64,000 nucleotides of DNA from Rhodoferax antarcticus ANT.BR (GCF_001938565.1 NZ_MSYM01000013.1:621496-685495), one strand, 5' to 3'. Positions 34,249-43,028 are shown, numbered from the stretch's first letter. The notes: a model not told the origin generated them from the sequence alone. Numbers and translations: made by a program.

Positions 34249-36048
34249 ATGAAACCTGAAGAACTCGCCATGTCAAAGTGTTTGTTGGATATCCAGCGTT
34301 CTAGGCTGAACGTGCCCTGGGGCCGCAGTTCTGTGCTGGCGTGTGCGGTGCTGATGTTAGGCGGCTGCGCTATTGACCGACCGCTGCGCACGCCCAGTGT
34401 CAGCGAGGCCATTCGCGCTGAGGTGCCCATGCCTGCTGTTGCAGTTGCTGCAGCATCGACACCTGTGCCTGCTGGCATTGCCGATGCGCTGGCAGAGCCT
34501 GCGCCGCCCCGGGTGGCGCTGCCGCCCGAGCCGCGCATTGATCTGTTGGTCAACAATGCACCGGCCCGCGAGGTCTTCCTGGCCATGGTGGCTGATACCC
34601 GCTACAGCATGTTGATGCACCCCGACGTGGCAGGCACGCTGTCCGTCACGCTGCGCGGTGTCACGGTGGCTGAGGCGCTGGAGGCCATTCGCGATGTGTA
34701 TGGCTATGACTACAAGATGGAGGGCAGGCGCATCACCGTTTTTGCGCCTACGCTGCAGACGCGTATTTTCACCATCAACTACCCCAATTCACAGCGCAAC
34801 GGCAACAGCGATTTGCGCGTGTCTTCGGGCAGCAATGGGCAGTCAGCAACTTCAAGTACGACAACCAGCGCCACCAGCGCTGTGCCAACTCAGACTGAAA
34901 GCAGCCGCGTTTCAACCTCTTCAAAAACGGATTACTGGTCTGAATTGACCGGCGCAATCAAAGGTTTGATCGGCAGTGGGGAAGGGCGCAGCGTGGTCAC
35001 CAGCCCGCAGGCGGGCATCATGGCGGTGCGGGGTATGCCAGAAGAATTGCGACAAGTCGCCAAGTTTCTGAAGGCGGCACAGATTTCAGTTGAGCGCCAG
35101 GTGATGCTGGAGGCCAAAATTGTCCAGGTGGAGTTGCGTGACGGCTACCAAAGCGGCATTGACTGGTCGGCGCTCAAAAGTCGTGGCTCTTATGTGAGTG
35201 GCATGGGTGTGCTGAGCGCAAGCGCCAGCAACAATTTGATCAACGGCAACCCGGCCAATCTGCCCAATTTTGTCGCAGGGACCGCGGCGGTGCTGGCCGA
35301 CACGGTGGCTTTGCCTGCAGCGGGGGCGGGCTTGTTTGGCCTGGCATTTGCCAACGAGGGCTTTCAGGCGGTTCTGGGCTTCCTGGAAACCCGAGGCGAT
35401 GTGCAAATTCTCTCCAGTCCGCGCATCGCCACGCTGAACAACCAAAAAGCGGTGCTCAAAGTTGGAACCGATGAATTTTTTGTCACGGGCGTGAAAGGCG
35501 GATCCACCAATGCTGGAACCACCGCCACGAGTTCCACGACAACTTTGCCGGACATCACCCTGACACCGTTTTTCTCTGGCATTTCGCTGGACGTGACGCC
35601 GCAAATCGATGATGGCAGCACCATCACCTTGCACGTTCACCCGTCAGTGACCACGGTGACGGAAAAGACGCGACAGGTGAACCTGGGGGATCTGGGTAAC
35701 TACCAATTTCCGCTGGCATCCAGCAATGTGAACGAGTCGGACACGCTGGTGCGCATCCAGGACGGCAAAATAGTGGCCATCGGCGGGTTGATGCAAATTG
35801 AGTCCAACCTGACCTCATCGGGGCTGCCTGGCTCCAGCGACACCATTTTTTCGTCCCTTCTGGGCAATAAGGCCAACATCGGGCGTAAGAAAGAAGTGGT
35901 GGTGCTGATCAAGCCCACCATCATCCGTAGCCAGCAGGACTGGGACGAGCAGAGCCGCCGTAGCCGCGCCGCGCTGGACGATATGGATGCCGCGCGTGCC
36001 CGCGTGATCCGTATTGACGGCCAGGTACTTGAACGCCCGGTGCAGTGA
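34249..36048 (+). CDS. mshL: MSHA outer-membrane secretin MshL
   Basis: 599 residues; an internal ATG at 34270 is an alternative start. Lipoprotein signal with LMLGGC lipobox (Cys about residue 40). N-terminal secretin/TonB short N-terminal domain (VNNAPAREVFLAMVADTRYS, DVYGYDYKMEGRRITVFAP), a Ser/Thr linker, an N1 domain, then the C-terminal secretin core (DVQILSSPRIATLNNQKAVL, FFSGISLDVTPQIDDGSTIT and KKEVVVLIKPTIIRSQQDWD). Forms the outer-membrane gate of the pilus. Confidence 0.92.
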   Translation: MKPEELAMSKCLLDIQRSRLNVPWGRSSVLACAVLMLGGCAIDRPLRTPSVSEAIRAEVPMPAVAVAAASTPVPAGIADALAEPAPPRVALPPEPRIDLLVNNAPAREVFLAMVADTRYSMLMHPDVAGTLSVTLRGVTVAEALEAIRDVYGYDYKMEGRRITVFAPTLQTRIFTINYPNSQRNGNSDLRVSSGSNGQSATSSTTTSATSAVPTQTESSRVSTSSKTDYWSELTGAIKGLIGSGEGRSVVTSPQAGIMAVRGMPEELRQVAKFLKAAQISVERQVMLEAKIVQVELRDGYQSGIDWSALKSRGSYVSGMGVLSASASNNLINGNPANLPNFVAGTAAVLADTVALPAAGAGLFGLAFANEGFQAVLGFLETRGDVQILSSPRIATLNNQKAVLKVGTDEFFVTGVKGGSTNAGTTATSSTTTLPDITLTPFFSGISLDVTPQIDDGSTITLHVHPSVTTVTEKTRQVNLGDLGNYQFPLASSNVNESDTLVRIQDGKIVAIGGLMQIESNLTSSGLPGSSDTIFSSLLGNKANIGRKKEVVVLIKPTIIRSQQDWDEQSRRSRAALDDMDAARARVIRIDGQVLERPVQ

Positions 36049-36057
36049 CGCGCTGCA

Positions 36058-36978
36058 ATGTACCTAAACCATTTCTCCTTGCAGGAGTTTCCGTTTTCCA
36101 TCACGCCTGACAGCGATTTTTTTTACCCGCATGACAGCGCCCAGGCAGCGCTAAACACCCTGCTGGTGGCTTTGCGCAGCGGCGAGGGTTTTTTAAAAAT
36201 CGTCGGAGAAGTCGGCTGTGGCAAAACCGTTTTGTGCCGCCAACTGCTCAAAACCCTGCACGACGAATGTGTGACCGCCTACATTCCCAACCCGGACATG
36301 GGGCCGGATGATCTGTTGATGGCCTTGCTCGACGAGTTGGGGGTGGATACTGCCGCCGCGCATCTGATTGCCCCCAATGGGCAGACCCGGCAAAGCAGGC
36401 GCATGTTGATGATCTTGCTGGAAAAATGCCTTTTTCACCATGCCCAGCAAGGCAGGCGGGTGGTGGTGTGCATTGATGAGGCGCAGGCGATTCCGCTGGC
36501 GTCGATTGAGAGCCTGCGCCTGCTGTCCAATCTGGAAACCGAAAAGCAAAAATTATTGCAACTGGTACTGCTGGGCCAACCCGAGCTGGATGCCAAGCTG
36601 GCGCGCCCGGAGATCCGCCAACTGTTGCAGCGCATCACCTTCAGCGAATACCTGGGCCCCATGCATGCGTCGCATGTTGGGCTGTACCTGCAACACCGGT
36701 TGGCGGTGGCTGCGGCCAGTGAGTCGACCGATATTGAGGTTTTTCAAACGTCTGCCACCGAGTTGATGGCTGCCTTGACCCACGGCGTGCCACGGCTGTT
36801 GAATGTGCTGGCGCACAAGTGCCTGATGCTGGCGTATGGTGAAAACACCCACCGGGTGACTGCAGCGCATGTGCGTCTGGCTGCGGCTGACACACCCGGA
36901 CTGGGGCAACTGTCTGGCCGGCCAACATCGATGTTTCGCGCGCTACCGGCGTGGTTCTGGCGCAAGAGGACAACATGA
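36058..36978 (+). CDS. mshM: MSHA biogenesis ATPase MshM (ExeA-type AAA protein)
   Basis: 306 residues. N-terminal block MYLNHFSLQEFPFSITPDSD typical of ExeA/MshM, Walker A VGEVGCGKT (about residues 49-57), Walker B VVVCIDEAQAIP (about 137-148), sensor region LVLLGQPELDAKLARPEIRQ, and a helical lid. Thought to help insert or organise the secretin. Its stop shares ATGA with mshN at 36975. Confidence 0.9.
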   Translation: MYLNHFSLQEFPFSITPDSDFFYPHDSAQAALNTLLVALRSGEGFLKIVGEVGCGKTVLCRQLLKTLHDECVTAYIPNPDMGPDDLLMALLDELGVDTAAAHLIAPNGQTRQSRRMLMILLEKCLFHHAQQGRRVVVCIDEAQAIPLASIESLRLLSNLETEKQKLLQLVLLGQPELDAKLARPEIRQLLQRITFSEYLGPMHASHVGLYLQHRLAVAAASESTDIEVFQTSATELMAALTHGVPRLLNVLAHKCLMLAYGENTHRVTAAHVRLAAADTPGLGQLSGRPTSMFRALPAWFWRKRTT

Positions 36979-38120
36979 GTGTGATCAACAAAATGCTGCG
37001 CGACCTGGACAGTCGGCAACCCAACCAGGCGTCAGGTGCGGCGCGTTCGTCCGGCGGGCAACTCGATTTGACCGCTGGAACGGTTGCTCTAGGCAGCCAA
37101 AATGCAGCTTCAGCTGCGTCTGACGATCAGCCAGGTCACAGTCTGCGCGTGGGCCTGCTGGCACTGGTCGTTGGGGTCGTGGCCGGATTGGGTTGGTGGA
37201 TCAATCAGCGGCCCGAGCCGATGCCATTGACGGCAATGCCACCTGCTACGCCAACACCCGCCACGTCAGCCTCGGTCACCGTGGTCGCGCAGGTGGCCAA
37301 TCCACCGGTGGTCTCGCCAGCCACAGAAGCGTCCGACTCTTTAACGTTTGCTCAGCCAGCAGTATCTGCTGCCATCGCGGCACCTGTCGCGAGAGAACGC
37401 CCACCAGCGACAGCTGCAAGCGCCAAAGTGGTTACACCTAAGCCCGTTGAAATCTTGGCAGCTGCCAAAGCTTTGCCTGCAAAAATCCTCACTGATCGGC
37501 TAAAAGACGCAACCGAGTTGCCTGCCATCCAGTTGGGCACCCGGTCAGGCGAGCCGAGCGCGGGGATCGCTCCCAGAGCAGCGACACCTCCCGCCGCGGC
37601 TGGCTTCGAGGCGCCCAAACTGCGCCCGCTTGCTGCTCAGGACGTTTTAGCTCAGGCTCAAGAGCGCTGGAACCTGGGCCAGCGCACGCCAGCCATTGCC
37701 TTGCTGCAGGATGCCATCACCCGGCTAGAAGGCGCAGGTGCCAGCGAGGCGACCGCGCTGGCCGCCCTGACTCGCGAATATGTGCGCATGACGCTGGCGC
37801 AAGGGCAGGCTAGCGCCGCGTCGGCCATGCTCGCCCGGCTGGAGCAACCCTTGGCCGGTGTGGCCGATATCTGGGCGCTGCGCGGCAATGTGGCACAACG
37901 CCTGGGGCACCACCCGGAGGCCGTTCGGGCTTATTTGAAGAGCCTGGCGTTGCGCGCCAACGAGCCGCGCTGGATGTTGGGTGCAGCCGTTTCACTGGCA
38001 GCACAGGGGCAGGTTGGTCCGGCGGGTGAATTGGCTGAGCAAGCGCGCCAGGCCGGAGCCTTGCAGCCAGATGTGGCGAACTACCTGCGTCAGCTAGGCG
38101 TGGCGGTAGCCCCGGATTGA
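36975..38120 (+). CDS. mshN: MSHA biogenesis protein MshN (TPR protein)
   Basis: 381 residues from ATG 36975, which begins MSVINKMLRDLDSRQ, the signature start of MshN. One membrane helix (LRVGLLALVVGVVAGLGWWI, about residues 56-75), a long Pro/Ala-rich linker (to about 215), and three to four TPR helices pairs at the C-terminus (AQERWNLGQRTPAIALLQDA, IWALRGNVAQRLGHHPEAVR). Spans inner membrane to periplasm. Confidence 0.88.
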   Translation: MSVINKMLRDLDSRQPNQASGAARSSGGQLDLTAGTVALGSQNAASAASDDQPGHSLRVGLLALVVGVVAGLGWWINQRPEPMPLTAMPPATPTPATSASVTVVAQVANPPVVSPATEASDSLTFAQPAVSAAIAAPVARERPPATAASAKVVTPKPVEILAAAKALPAKILTDRLKDATELPAIQLGTRSGEPSAGIAPRAATPPAAAGFEAPKLRPLAAQDVLAQAQERWNLGQRTPAIALLQDAITRLEGAGASEATALAALTREYVRMTLAQGQASAASAMLARLEQPLAGVADIWALRGNVAQRLGHHPEAVRAYLKSLALRANEPRWMLGAAVSLAAQGQVGPAGELAEQARQAGALQPDVANYLRQLGVAVAPD

Positions 38121-38162
38121 CCCTTATATTCGTGCCGCAAAGGCGCTGAAACTATTTACACC

Positions 38163-39404
38163 ATGCTCAAACGTATTCATGTTGATCAACTTCAGTTGGG
38201 TATGCATCTCAAGGAATTTTGTGGTTCTTGGATAGACCACCCCTTTTGGCGTACCGGCTTTGTCCTGAAAGATCTCAAAGACCTTGCCTTGATTCAGGCC
38301 AGCAGCATCAAGGAGGTGATGATTGACTGCAGTCTTGGCCTGGATGTGCCCGCTGGCGCGCTGGCCATCGAAGAAGTTGCAGATACCCCTGCGGTCATTG
38401 AGCCCGAACCCAGTATCCCGGCGCCGCCCAAGCCACCTCATACCGCCCCGGTGACCGCAAGCCAGGAAGTGGAACGCGCTGCGCGCATCTGTCTGCAGTC
38501 CAAAGCGGCGGTGGTGTCCATGTTTGAAGAAGTTCGCATGGGCCGGGCGGTGGATGTGGGCGGTGCCCGCCAGCTCGTAGAAGACATCGCCGATTCGATT
38601 TCGCGCAACCCTGGGGCCATCATCAGTCTGGCACGGCTCAAAACGGCGGACGACTACACCTACCTGCATTCGGTGGCGGTGTGCGCCATGATGGTGGCGC
38701 TGGCCAAGCAGTTGGGTCTGGACGAGACCAAAACCCGCTTGTGCGGTATGGCTGGCCTGCTGCATGACATGGGCAAGGTGGCCATGCCCATCGAGGTTCT
38801 TAACAAGCCCGGCAAGCTGACCGATGCCGAATTCGACATCATGCGCACCCACCCCACCGAAGGTTACAAAATGCTCATGGCCAGCCCCGGCGTGGACGCG
38901 GTGTCGCTGGACGTGGTGTTGCACCACCACGAAAAAATCGACGGTAGCGGTTATCCCGAAAAGCTTCAAAGTGGCGCCATCAGCCTGTATGCCAAGATGG
39001 GTGCGGTGTGTGATGTGTACGATGCCATCACCTCCAACCGGCCCTACAAAACAGGCTGGGACCCCGCCGAATCCTTGCGCCGCATGGCCGAATGGCAGGG
39101 CCATTTCGATGCGAAGGTGTTTCAGGCGTTTGTCAAAAGCATGGGCATTTACCCGGTGGGCTCGTTGGTGCGGCTACGCTCCGGGCGCATCGGGGTGGTG
39201 ACAGAGCAGTCGCGCAAGTCGCTGACCATGCCCATGATCAAGGTGTTCTTCTCCACCAAGTCCAATATGCGCGTCGTGCCGGTGATGGTGGATTTGTCGC
39301 AGCCTTCGACGCTGGAAAAAATCACCAGTCGCGAAGATCCAGCGCAGTGGAACTTCTCCGACCTCAACGAGTTGTGGTCAGGCTTGCCCAATTTGGGCAA
39401 GTGA
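38163..39404 (+). CDS. HD-GYP domain c-di-GMP phosphodiesterase with N-terminal DUF3391 domain
   Basis: 413 residues. N-terminal DUF3391 (about residues 1-130; LKRIHVDQLQLGMHLKEFCG). The HD-GYP domain (about 165-345) has all key residues: HSVAVCAMMVALAKQLGL, HDMGK (about 200-204), HPTEGYKML, HHHEKIDGSGYP (about 258-269, with the GYP motif) and DVYDAITSNRPY. HD-GYP proteins hydrolyse c-di-GMP. It starts 43 bases after mshN on the same strand, so it may be the last gene of the pilus operon and lower the c-di-GMP that MshE senses. Confidence 0.9.
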   Translation: MLKRIHVDQLQLGMHLKEFCGSWIDHPFWRTGFVLKDLKDLALIQASSIKEVMIDCSLGLDVPAGALAIEEVADTPAVIEPEPSIPAPPKPPHTAPVTASQEVERAARICLQSKAAVVSMFEEVRMGRAVDVGGARQLVEDIADSISRNPGAIISLARLKTADDYTYLHSVAVCAMMVALAKQLGLDETKTRLCGMAGLLHDMGKVAMPIEVLNKPGKLTDAEFDIMRTHPTEGYKMLMASPGVDAVSLDVVLHHHEKIDGSGYPEKLQSGAISLYAKMGAVCDVYDAITSNRPYKTGWDPAESLRRMAEWQGHFDAKVFQAFVKSMGIYPVGSLVRLRSGRIGVVTEQSRKSLTMPMIKVFFSTKSNMRVVPVMVDLSQPSTLEKITSREDPAQWNFSDLNELWSGLPNLGK

Positions 39405-39436
39405 ACTGGCGTGTGTCAGGCTGAGATGTTTTTATG

Positions 39437-39494
39437 TCAAAAAGCCCTCGAGCCCTTATATATAAAGCGCTAATAGCTATTAAAAAAGTAGCAA
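39437..39494 (+). repeat. Dispersed repeat copy 9 (after the HD-GYP gene)
   Basis: The most consensus-like copy: GAGCCCTTATATATAAAGCG, then CTAATAGCTATTAAAAAAGT and AGCAAAC. It shows the palindromic core CCCTTATATATAAAGCGCTA. Confidence 0.9.
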
Positions 39495-39514
39495 ACTAAC
39501 GACCTTTGGGTGGC

Positions 39515-39671
39515 TGTCTGGGTGATCAGCAAACCCGCCTGACCGGCATCTGCACCGGTTTTTCTCCGGCGTAATGCACCCAGCAACTGTTCCAGGGCCG
39601 GGGTGAGGTTGCTCAAGGGCTGCCACGTTAGCGACAGAAAACCGTAGCGCTGTCAGGCCCTCCCAGTATCG
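39515..39671 (-). other. Non-coding gap with a possible gene remnant
   Basis: Between the repeat and the dehydrogenase stop there is no complete gene. One minus-strand frame reads SLTWQPLSNLTPALEQLLGA and continues to GLLITQTATQRSLV without a start codon, which looks protein-like. It may be the end of a lost gene, but I cannot name it. Confidence 0.25.
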
Positions 39672-40679
39672 CTAGCGCCGCACCTGCAGGGCGCCCGGGT
39701 TGACGATGTTGGTGGGGCGGCCCTTAATAAAATTCACCACGTTGTCAAAGGCAGCGCCAAAGTACGCCTCGTAATTGTCAAGCTCCACATACCCAATGTG
39801 AGGTGTGCAAATGCAGTTTTCCAGGCGCAGTAGCGCGTGGCCCTGCAAAATGGGTTCTGACTCATAAACATCCACCGCTGCCATGCCTGGGCGGCCCCGG
39901 TTGAGTGCACTCAGCAATGCGTCATGCTGAATCAGTTCGGCACGGGAAATGTTGACCAGCAGGGCAGTGGGTTTCATTTTGGACAGGTCGTCCATGCTGA
40001 CGATGCCTTCAGTCTCTTCGTTGAGCCGCAAGTGCAAGGACAACACATCGGATTGTTCAAACAACTCCTCTCGGGTACTGGTCACTTCAAAGCCATCAAG
40101 GATTGCCCGTTCACGCGACGGTGCCCGGCCCCAGATCAGCACCCGCATGCCAAAGGCTCGCCCGTAACCGGCCACCAGTTGCCCGATGCGGCCGTAGCCC
40201 CAGACGCCCAAGGTGCGGCCTTGCAACCGGGTGCCCAGTCCGAAGTTGGGCGGCATGCTGCTGGACTTCAAACCAGACTGCTGCCAGGCAGCATGCTTCA
40301 AGTTGCTGATGTATTGCGGCAGGCGGCGCATCGCCGCCATGACCAGTGCCCAGGTCAGCTCGGCAGGTGCCACAGGCGAGCCCGTGCCTTCTGCCACAGC
40401 AATTCCGCGCTCAGTGCAGGCGTTCACATCCAGGTGTGGGCCAACTCGCCCGGTTTGCGATATCAATTTGAGACGCGGCAGTTTGTCAATGACGGCGCGC
40501 GGTAAATGGGTGCGCTCGCGGTTGAGCACAATCACATCGGCATCTTTTAGCCGCAAAGACAACTGCCCCAGCCCTTTGACCGTATTGGTGTACACCTTGG
40601 CCTGATAGGCCTCTAGCTTGGATGCGCACGCCAATTTGCGAACGGCATCCTGATAATCATCCAGGATCACGATATTCAT
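39672..40679 (-). CDS. D-2-hydroxyacid dehydrogenase family protein (NAD-dependent)
   Basis: 335 residues from ATG 40679-40677 (MNIVILDDYQDAVRKLACAS); the longer frame upstream is unconserved. NAD-binding Rossmann motif GVWGYGRIGQLVAGYGRAFG (about residues 145-165). The catalytic residues of the family are present: Arg in VNISRAELI, Glu in DVYESEPI and His in CICTPHIGYVEL. Related to phosphoglycerate/hydroxypyruvate-type dehydrogenases; the substrate cannot be told. It stands alone on the minus strand. Confidence 0.88.
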   Translation of the reverse strand: MNIVILDDYQDAVRKLACASKLEAYQAKVYTNTVKGLGQLSLRLKDADVIVLNRERTHLPRAVIDKLPRLKLISQTGRVGPHLDVNACTERGIAVAEGTGSPVAPAELTWALVMAAMRRLPQYISNLKHAAWQQSGLKSSSMPPNFGLGTRLQGRTLGVWGYGRIGQLVAGYGRAFGMRVLIWGRAPSRERAILDGFEVTSTREELFEQSDVLSLHLRLNEETEGIVSMDDLSKMKPTALLVNISRAELIQHDALLSALNRGRPGMAAVDVYESEPILQGHALLRLENCICTPHIGYVELDNYEAYFGAAFDNVVNFIKGRPTNIVNPGALQVRR

Positions 40680-40795
40680 GCTGTCGATTGTGCCTTGGCA
40701 AGCGCAATCTGATACGCATCGCTGCCGGGAAATGGCAACAATCAACGACCCACTCTCATCCACACCGGTGGCGGGCGTGCCACAGGCGCTACTTC

Positions 40796-41161
40796 TCAGT
40801 GCTGCAGTGACTCACGGGCGGCCAGTCGGTCCAGTTCGGCGCACACATCAGCCATACGTCCTGAGATGCGCAAGCGCCCTGACTGGACTGGGCTTTGGCC
40901 TGCGTCCATCACCTGCAACACGCGCACTGGCCGACTCGGTATGCCCCGCTGAGCACTGACCGTAGGCGGTCGTGACGGGCTGCCTGCTTTGGCAACAGGG
41001 GCAGCATGGGTGGGCGAAACAACCAAGTGCAGGCGGTAGGCCTGCTGCGTGCACGCAGGTAAGGATTGCCCCGGCTTGGCCATTAGCCACTGCCACAGGG
41101 ACTTGAACGAGTGGGTGACAGACGTTGTGCGAGGCGTGGTGTGCATGGCTGTGGCTTTCAT
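40796..41161 (-). CDS. Small conserved hypothetical protein downstream of lexA
   Basis: 121 residues if started at the ATG ending at 41161; starts 15 bases lower or 54 bases higher are also possible and no ribosome site decides. The only conserved-looking part is the C-terminus (RVLQVMDAGQSPVQSGRLRI, then SGRMADVCAELDRLAARESL), which I recall from similar small proteins near lexA in Comamonadaceae. The N-terminal half is rich in Thr/Pro/Ser/His. It lies 93 bases after lexA on the same strand and could be part of the LexA-controlled transcript. Function unknown. Confidence 0.5.
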   Translation of the reverse strand: MKATAMHTTPRTTSVTHSFKSLWQWLMAKPGQSLPACTQQAYRLHLVVSPTHAAPVAKAGSPSRPPTVSAQRGIPSRPVRVLQVMDAGQSPVQSGRLRISGRMADVCAELDRLAARESLQH

Positions 41162-41254
41162 GGACGGCGGTATCAGGGTCGATGGACTTGGCGGCCAGGC
41201 AGGCGGGCTTGGCACGCAAGTAGGCGGGGTGGCGAGCGTGACGAGCTTGGTGGT

Positions 41255-41929
41255 CTACATCAGCATGGTGTTGCGGATCAGGCCGACAGCTAGGCCTTCA
41301 ATCTCGAACGGCTCACCAGGCTCGACCAGAATCGTCTGATAGTCCGGGTTTTCCGGGTGTAGCTCGATGGTGTTTTTGTTGCGCATGAAGCGCTTGACGG
41401 TGACCTCATCGCCCAGGCGGGCCACCACGATCTGGCCATTTTTGGCGTCACGGGTGGTTTGCACGGCGAGCAAATCGCCGTCCATGATGCCCGCGTCGCG
41501 CATGGACATGCCGCGCACTTTCAGCAGGTAGTCTGGCTTGCGCTGAAACAGGCTGCTTTCTACATAGTAGGTTCGGTCCACATGCTCTTGCGCCAGGATG
41601 GGTGAGCCGGCAGCCACCCGGCCAATCAGTGGCAGGCCCAACTGGGCCAGCGCGGCAAGGGGCGAGGCAAATTGCGCATGGCGTGACTCATTGATGGAGC
41701 GCAACGCATCACCACGCAGCCGGATGCCGCGTGAGGTGCCGCTGACCAGCTCAATGGCGCCTTTGCGCGCGAGTGCCTGCAAATGCTCTTCAGCGGCGTT
41801 GGCGGACTTGAAGCCCAGTTCATTGGCGATCTCGGCACGGGTAGGCGGCGCACCAGTGCGCGCGATGGCGCTCTGGATAAGATCCAGAATCTGCTGCTGG
41901 CGGTCGGTCAGTTTGGGGCGAGTGAGCAT
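41255..41929 (-). CDS. lexA: SOS-response repressor LexA
   Basis: 224 residues from ATG 41929-41927, behind AAGGAG; the frame extends upstream but 41929 has the ribosome site. N-terminal winged helix ([40 protein letters not shown]), autocleavage Ala-Gly site ([13 protein letters not shown], about residues 107-119), and the Ser/Lys dyad: Ser in [20 protein letters not shown] and Lys in [11 protein letters not shown]. Two SOS boxes lie in its promoter region, so it represses itself. The adjacent divergent gene is an asparaginase. Confidence 0.97.
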   Translation of the reverse strand: MLTRPKLTDRQQQILDLIQSAIARTGAPPTRAEIANELGFKSANAAEEHLQALARKGAIELVSGTSRGIRLRGDALRSINESRHAQFASPLAALAQLGLPLIGRVAAGSPILAQEHVDRTYYVESSLFQRKPDYLLKVRGMSMRDAGIMDGDLLAVQTTRDAKNGQIVVARLGDEVTVKRFMRNKNTIELHPENPDYQTILVEPGEPFEIEGLAVGLIRNTMLM

Positions 41930-41977
41930 GACAACTCCTTGAGGTGGCTTGAGGCAAAGCAACTGGCATTAAAACCA

Positions 41978-41993
41978 CTGTTTTCATGGCCAG
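41978..41993. promoter_or_regulatory. LexA-binding SOS box 1
   Basis: CTG-N10-CAG palindrome (CTGTTTTCATGGCCAG), 48 bases upstream of the lexA ATG. Confidence 0.75.
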
Positions 41994-41996
41994 TAA

Positions 41997-42012
41997 CTGT
42001 ATTTTTAACCAG
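41997..42012. promoter_or_regulatory. LexA-binding SOS box 2
   Basis: CTGTATTTTTAACCAG, the better match of the two to CTGTATATATATACAG. Centre-to-centre distance to box 1 is 19 bases, about two helix turns, and it ends 17 bases before the asparaginase GTG start. Confidence 0.75.
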
Positions 42013-42029
42013 TTTTTGAAAGCACGCAA

Positions 42030-43028
42030 GTGGAATCTGATCAAAGTGCAAAAAAATTGTGGGTGTTGGGCACCGGCGGCACCATTGCCGCTACGGCGGC
42101 CAGTGCCTCGGACAACATCGGCTACACCGCAGCGCAAGTTGGGGTGGCCACCTTGGTAAACGCCTTGCCGGGCTTGCAGAGTGTGTTGCTCGGCCACGAG
42201 CTTTGCAGCGAGCAGGTGGCGCAGGTGGACAGCAAAGACATGTCTTTTGACATCTGGCTGGCGTTGGCCAAGCGCGTGGCGCACCATTTGGCCCAAGCCG
42301 ATGTAAGCGGCGTAGTGATCACCCACGGCACCGACACGCTCGAAGAAACGGCTTACTTTCTGCAAGCTGTGCTGCCGCCGGAGCTGATTCTTGCCAAACC
42401 CGTGGTGCTGACCTGTGCCATGCGGCCCGCCTCGGCGCTAAACCCCGATGGCCCGCAAAACCTGATGGATTCTGTCGCCGTGGCCCTGACGCCCGGTGCA
42501 CACGGTGTGGTGGCGGTGTGCGCGGGCACGGTCCACGCGGCGCTTGAGGTGCAAAAAACCCACACCTACAAGCTCGACGCCTTCACATCGGGTGACGCAG
42601 GCCCGCTGGCTCATGTCGAAGAAGGCTCGGTCAGATTATTAAGAAATTGGCCTCTCGCCCTTATGGATAAAGCGCTAGTAGATATCAAAGACATAGCAAC
42701 TATTGTTGCCTGGCCACGTGTCGAAATCGTCATGAACTACGCCGGAGGCAGTGCGGGCGTGGTGGATGCCCTGCTACAACCCTGCCCGGGCGTCGCTGCG
42801 TTACGCGGGCTGGTGGTGGCTGGCACCGGCAACGGCACCTTGCACCATGACCTGGAAGCGGCGCTACGCAGGGCGCAGCAGGCGGGCGTGAAGGTTGTGC
42901 GCACGACCCGCTGTGCCACTGGCCGCGTGCTGGCAACGGCGCACAGTGAATTTGCTGACTCTGAAGGTTTATCGCCCGTCAAGGCCCGGATCGCGTTGAT
43001 GCTGGCGCTGATGAGTTCAGGTTTTTAG
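42030..43028 (+). CDS. Asparaginase (L-asparaginase family)
   Basis: 332 residues from GTG 42030. The two catalytic Thr motifs are present: LGTGGTIAATA (about residues 13-23) and VITHGTDTLEETAYF (about 97-111, with the Thr-Asp pair). TCAMRPASALNPDGPQN and GTGNGTLHHDLEAAL are further family blocks. Hydrolyses asparagine to aspartate and ammonia; no signal peptide is seen, so probably cytoplasmic. A repeat copy (42643-42699) is translated as LLRNWPLALMDKALVDIKDI in the middle of the protein. Divergent from lexA across the two SOS boxes; its 3' end overlaps the next, convergent gene by 4 bases. Confidence 0.88.
   Translation: MESDQSAKKLWVLGTGGTIAATAASASDNIGYTAAQVGVATLVNALPGLQSVLLGHELCSEQVAQVDSKDMSFDIWLALAKRVAHHLAQADVSGVVITHGTDTLEETAYFLQAVLPPELILAKPVVLTCAMRPASALNPDGPQNLMDSVAVALTPGAHGVVAVCAGTVHAALEVQKTHTYKLDAFTSGDAGPLAHVEEGSVRLLRNWPLALMDKALVDIKDIATIVAWPRVEIVMNYAGGSAGVVDALLQPCPGVAALRGLVVAGTGNGTLHHDLEAALRRAQQAGVKVVRTTRCATGRVLATAHSEFADSEGLSPVKARIALMLALMSSGF
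42643..42699 (+). repeat. Dispersed repeat copy 10 (inside the asparaginase gene)
   Basis: GAAATTGGCCTCTCGCCCTT, then ATGGATAAAGCGCTAGTAGA and TATCAAAGACATAGCAAC: a near-consensus copy in frame in the middle of an enzyme gene. Confidence 0.88.
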
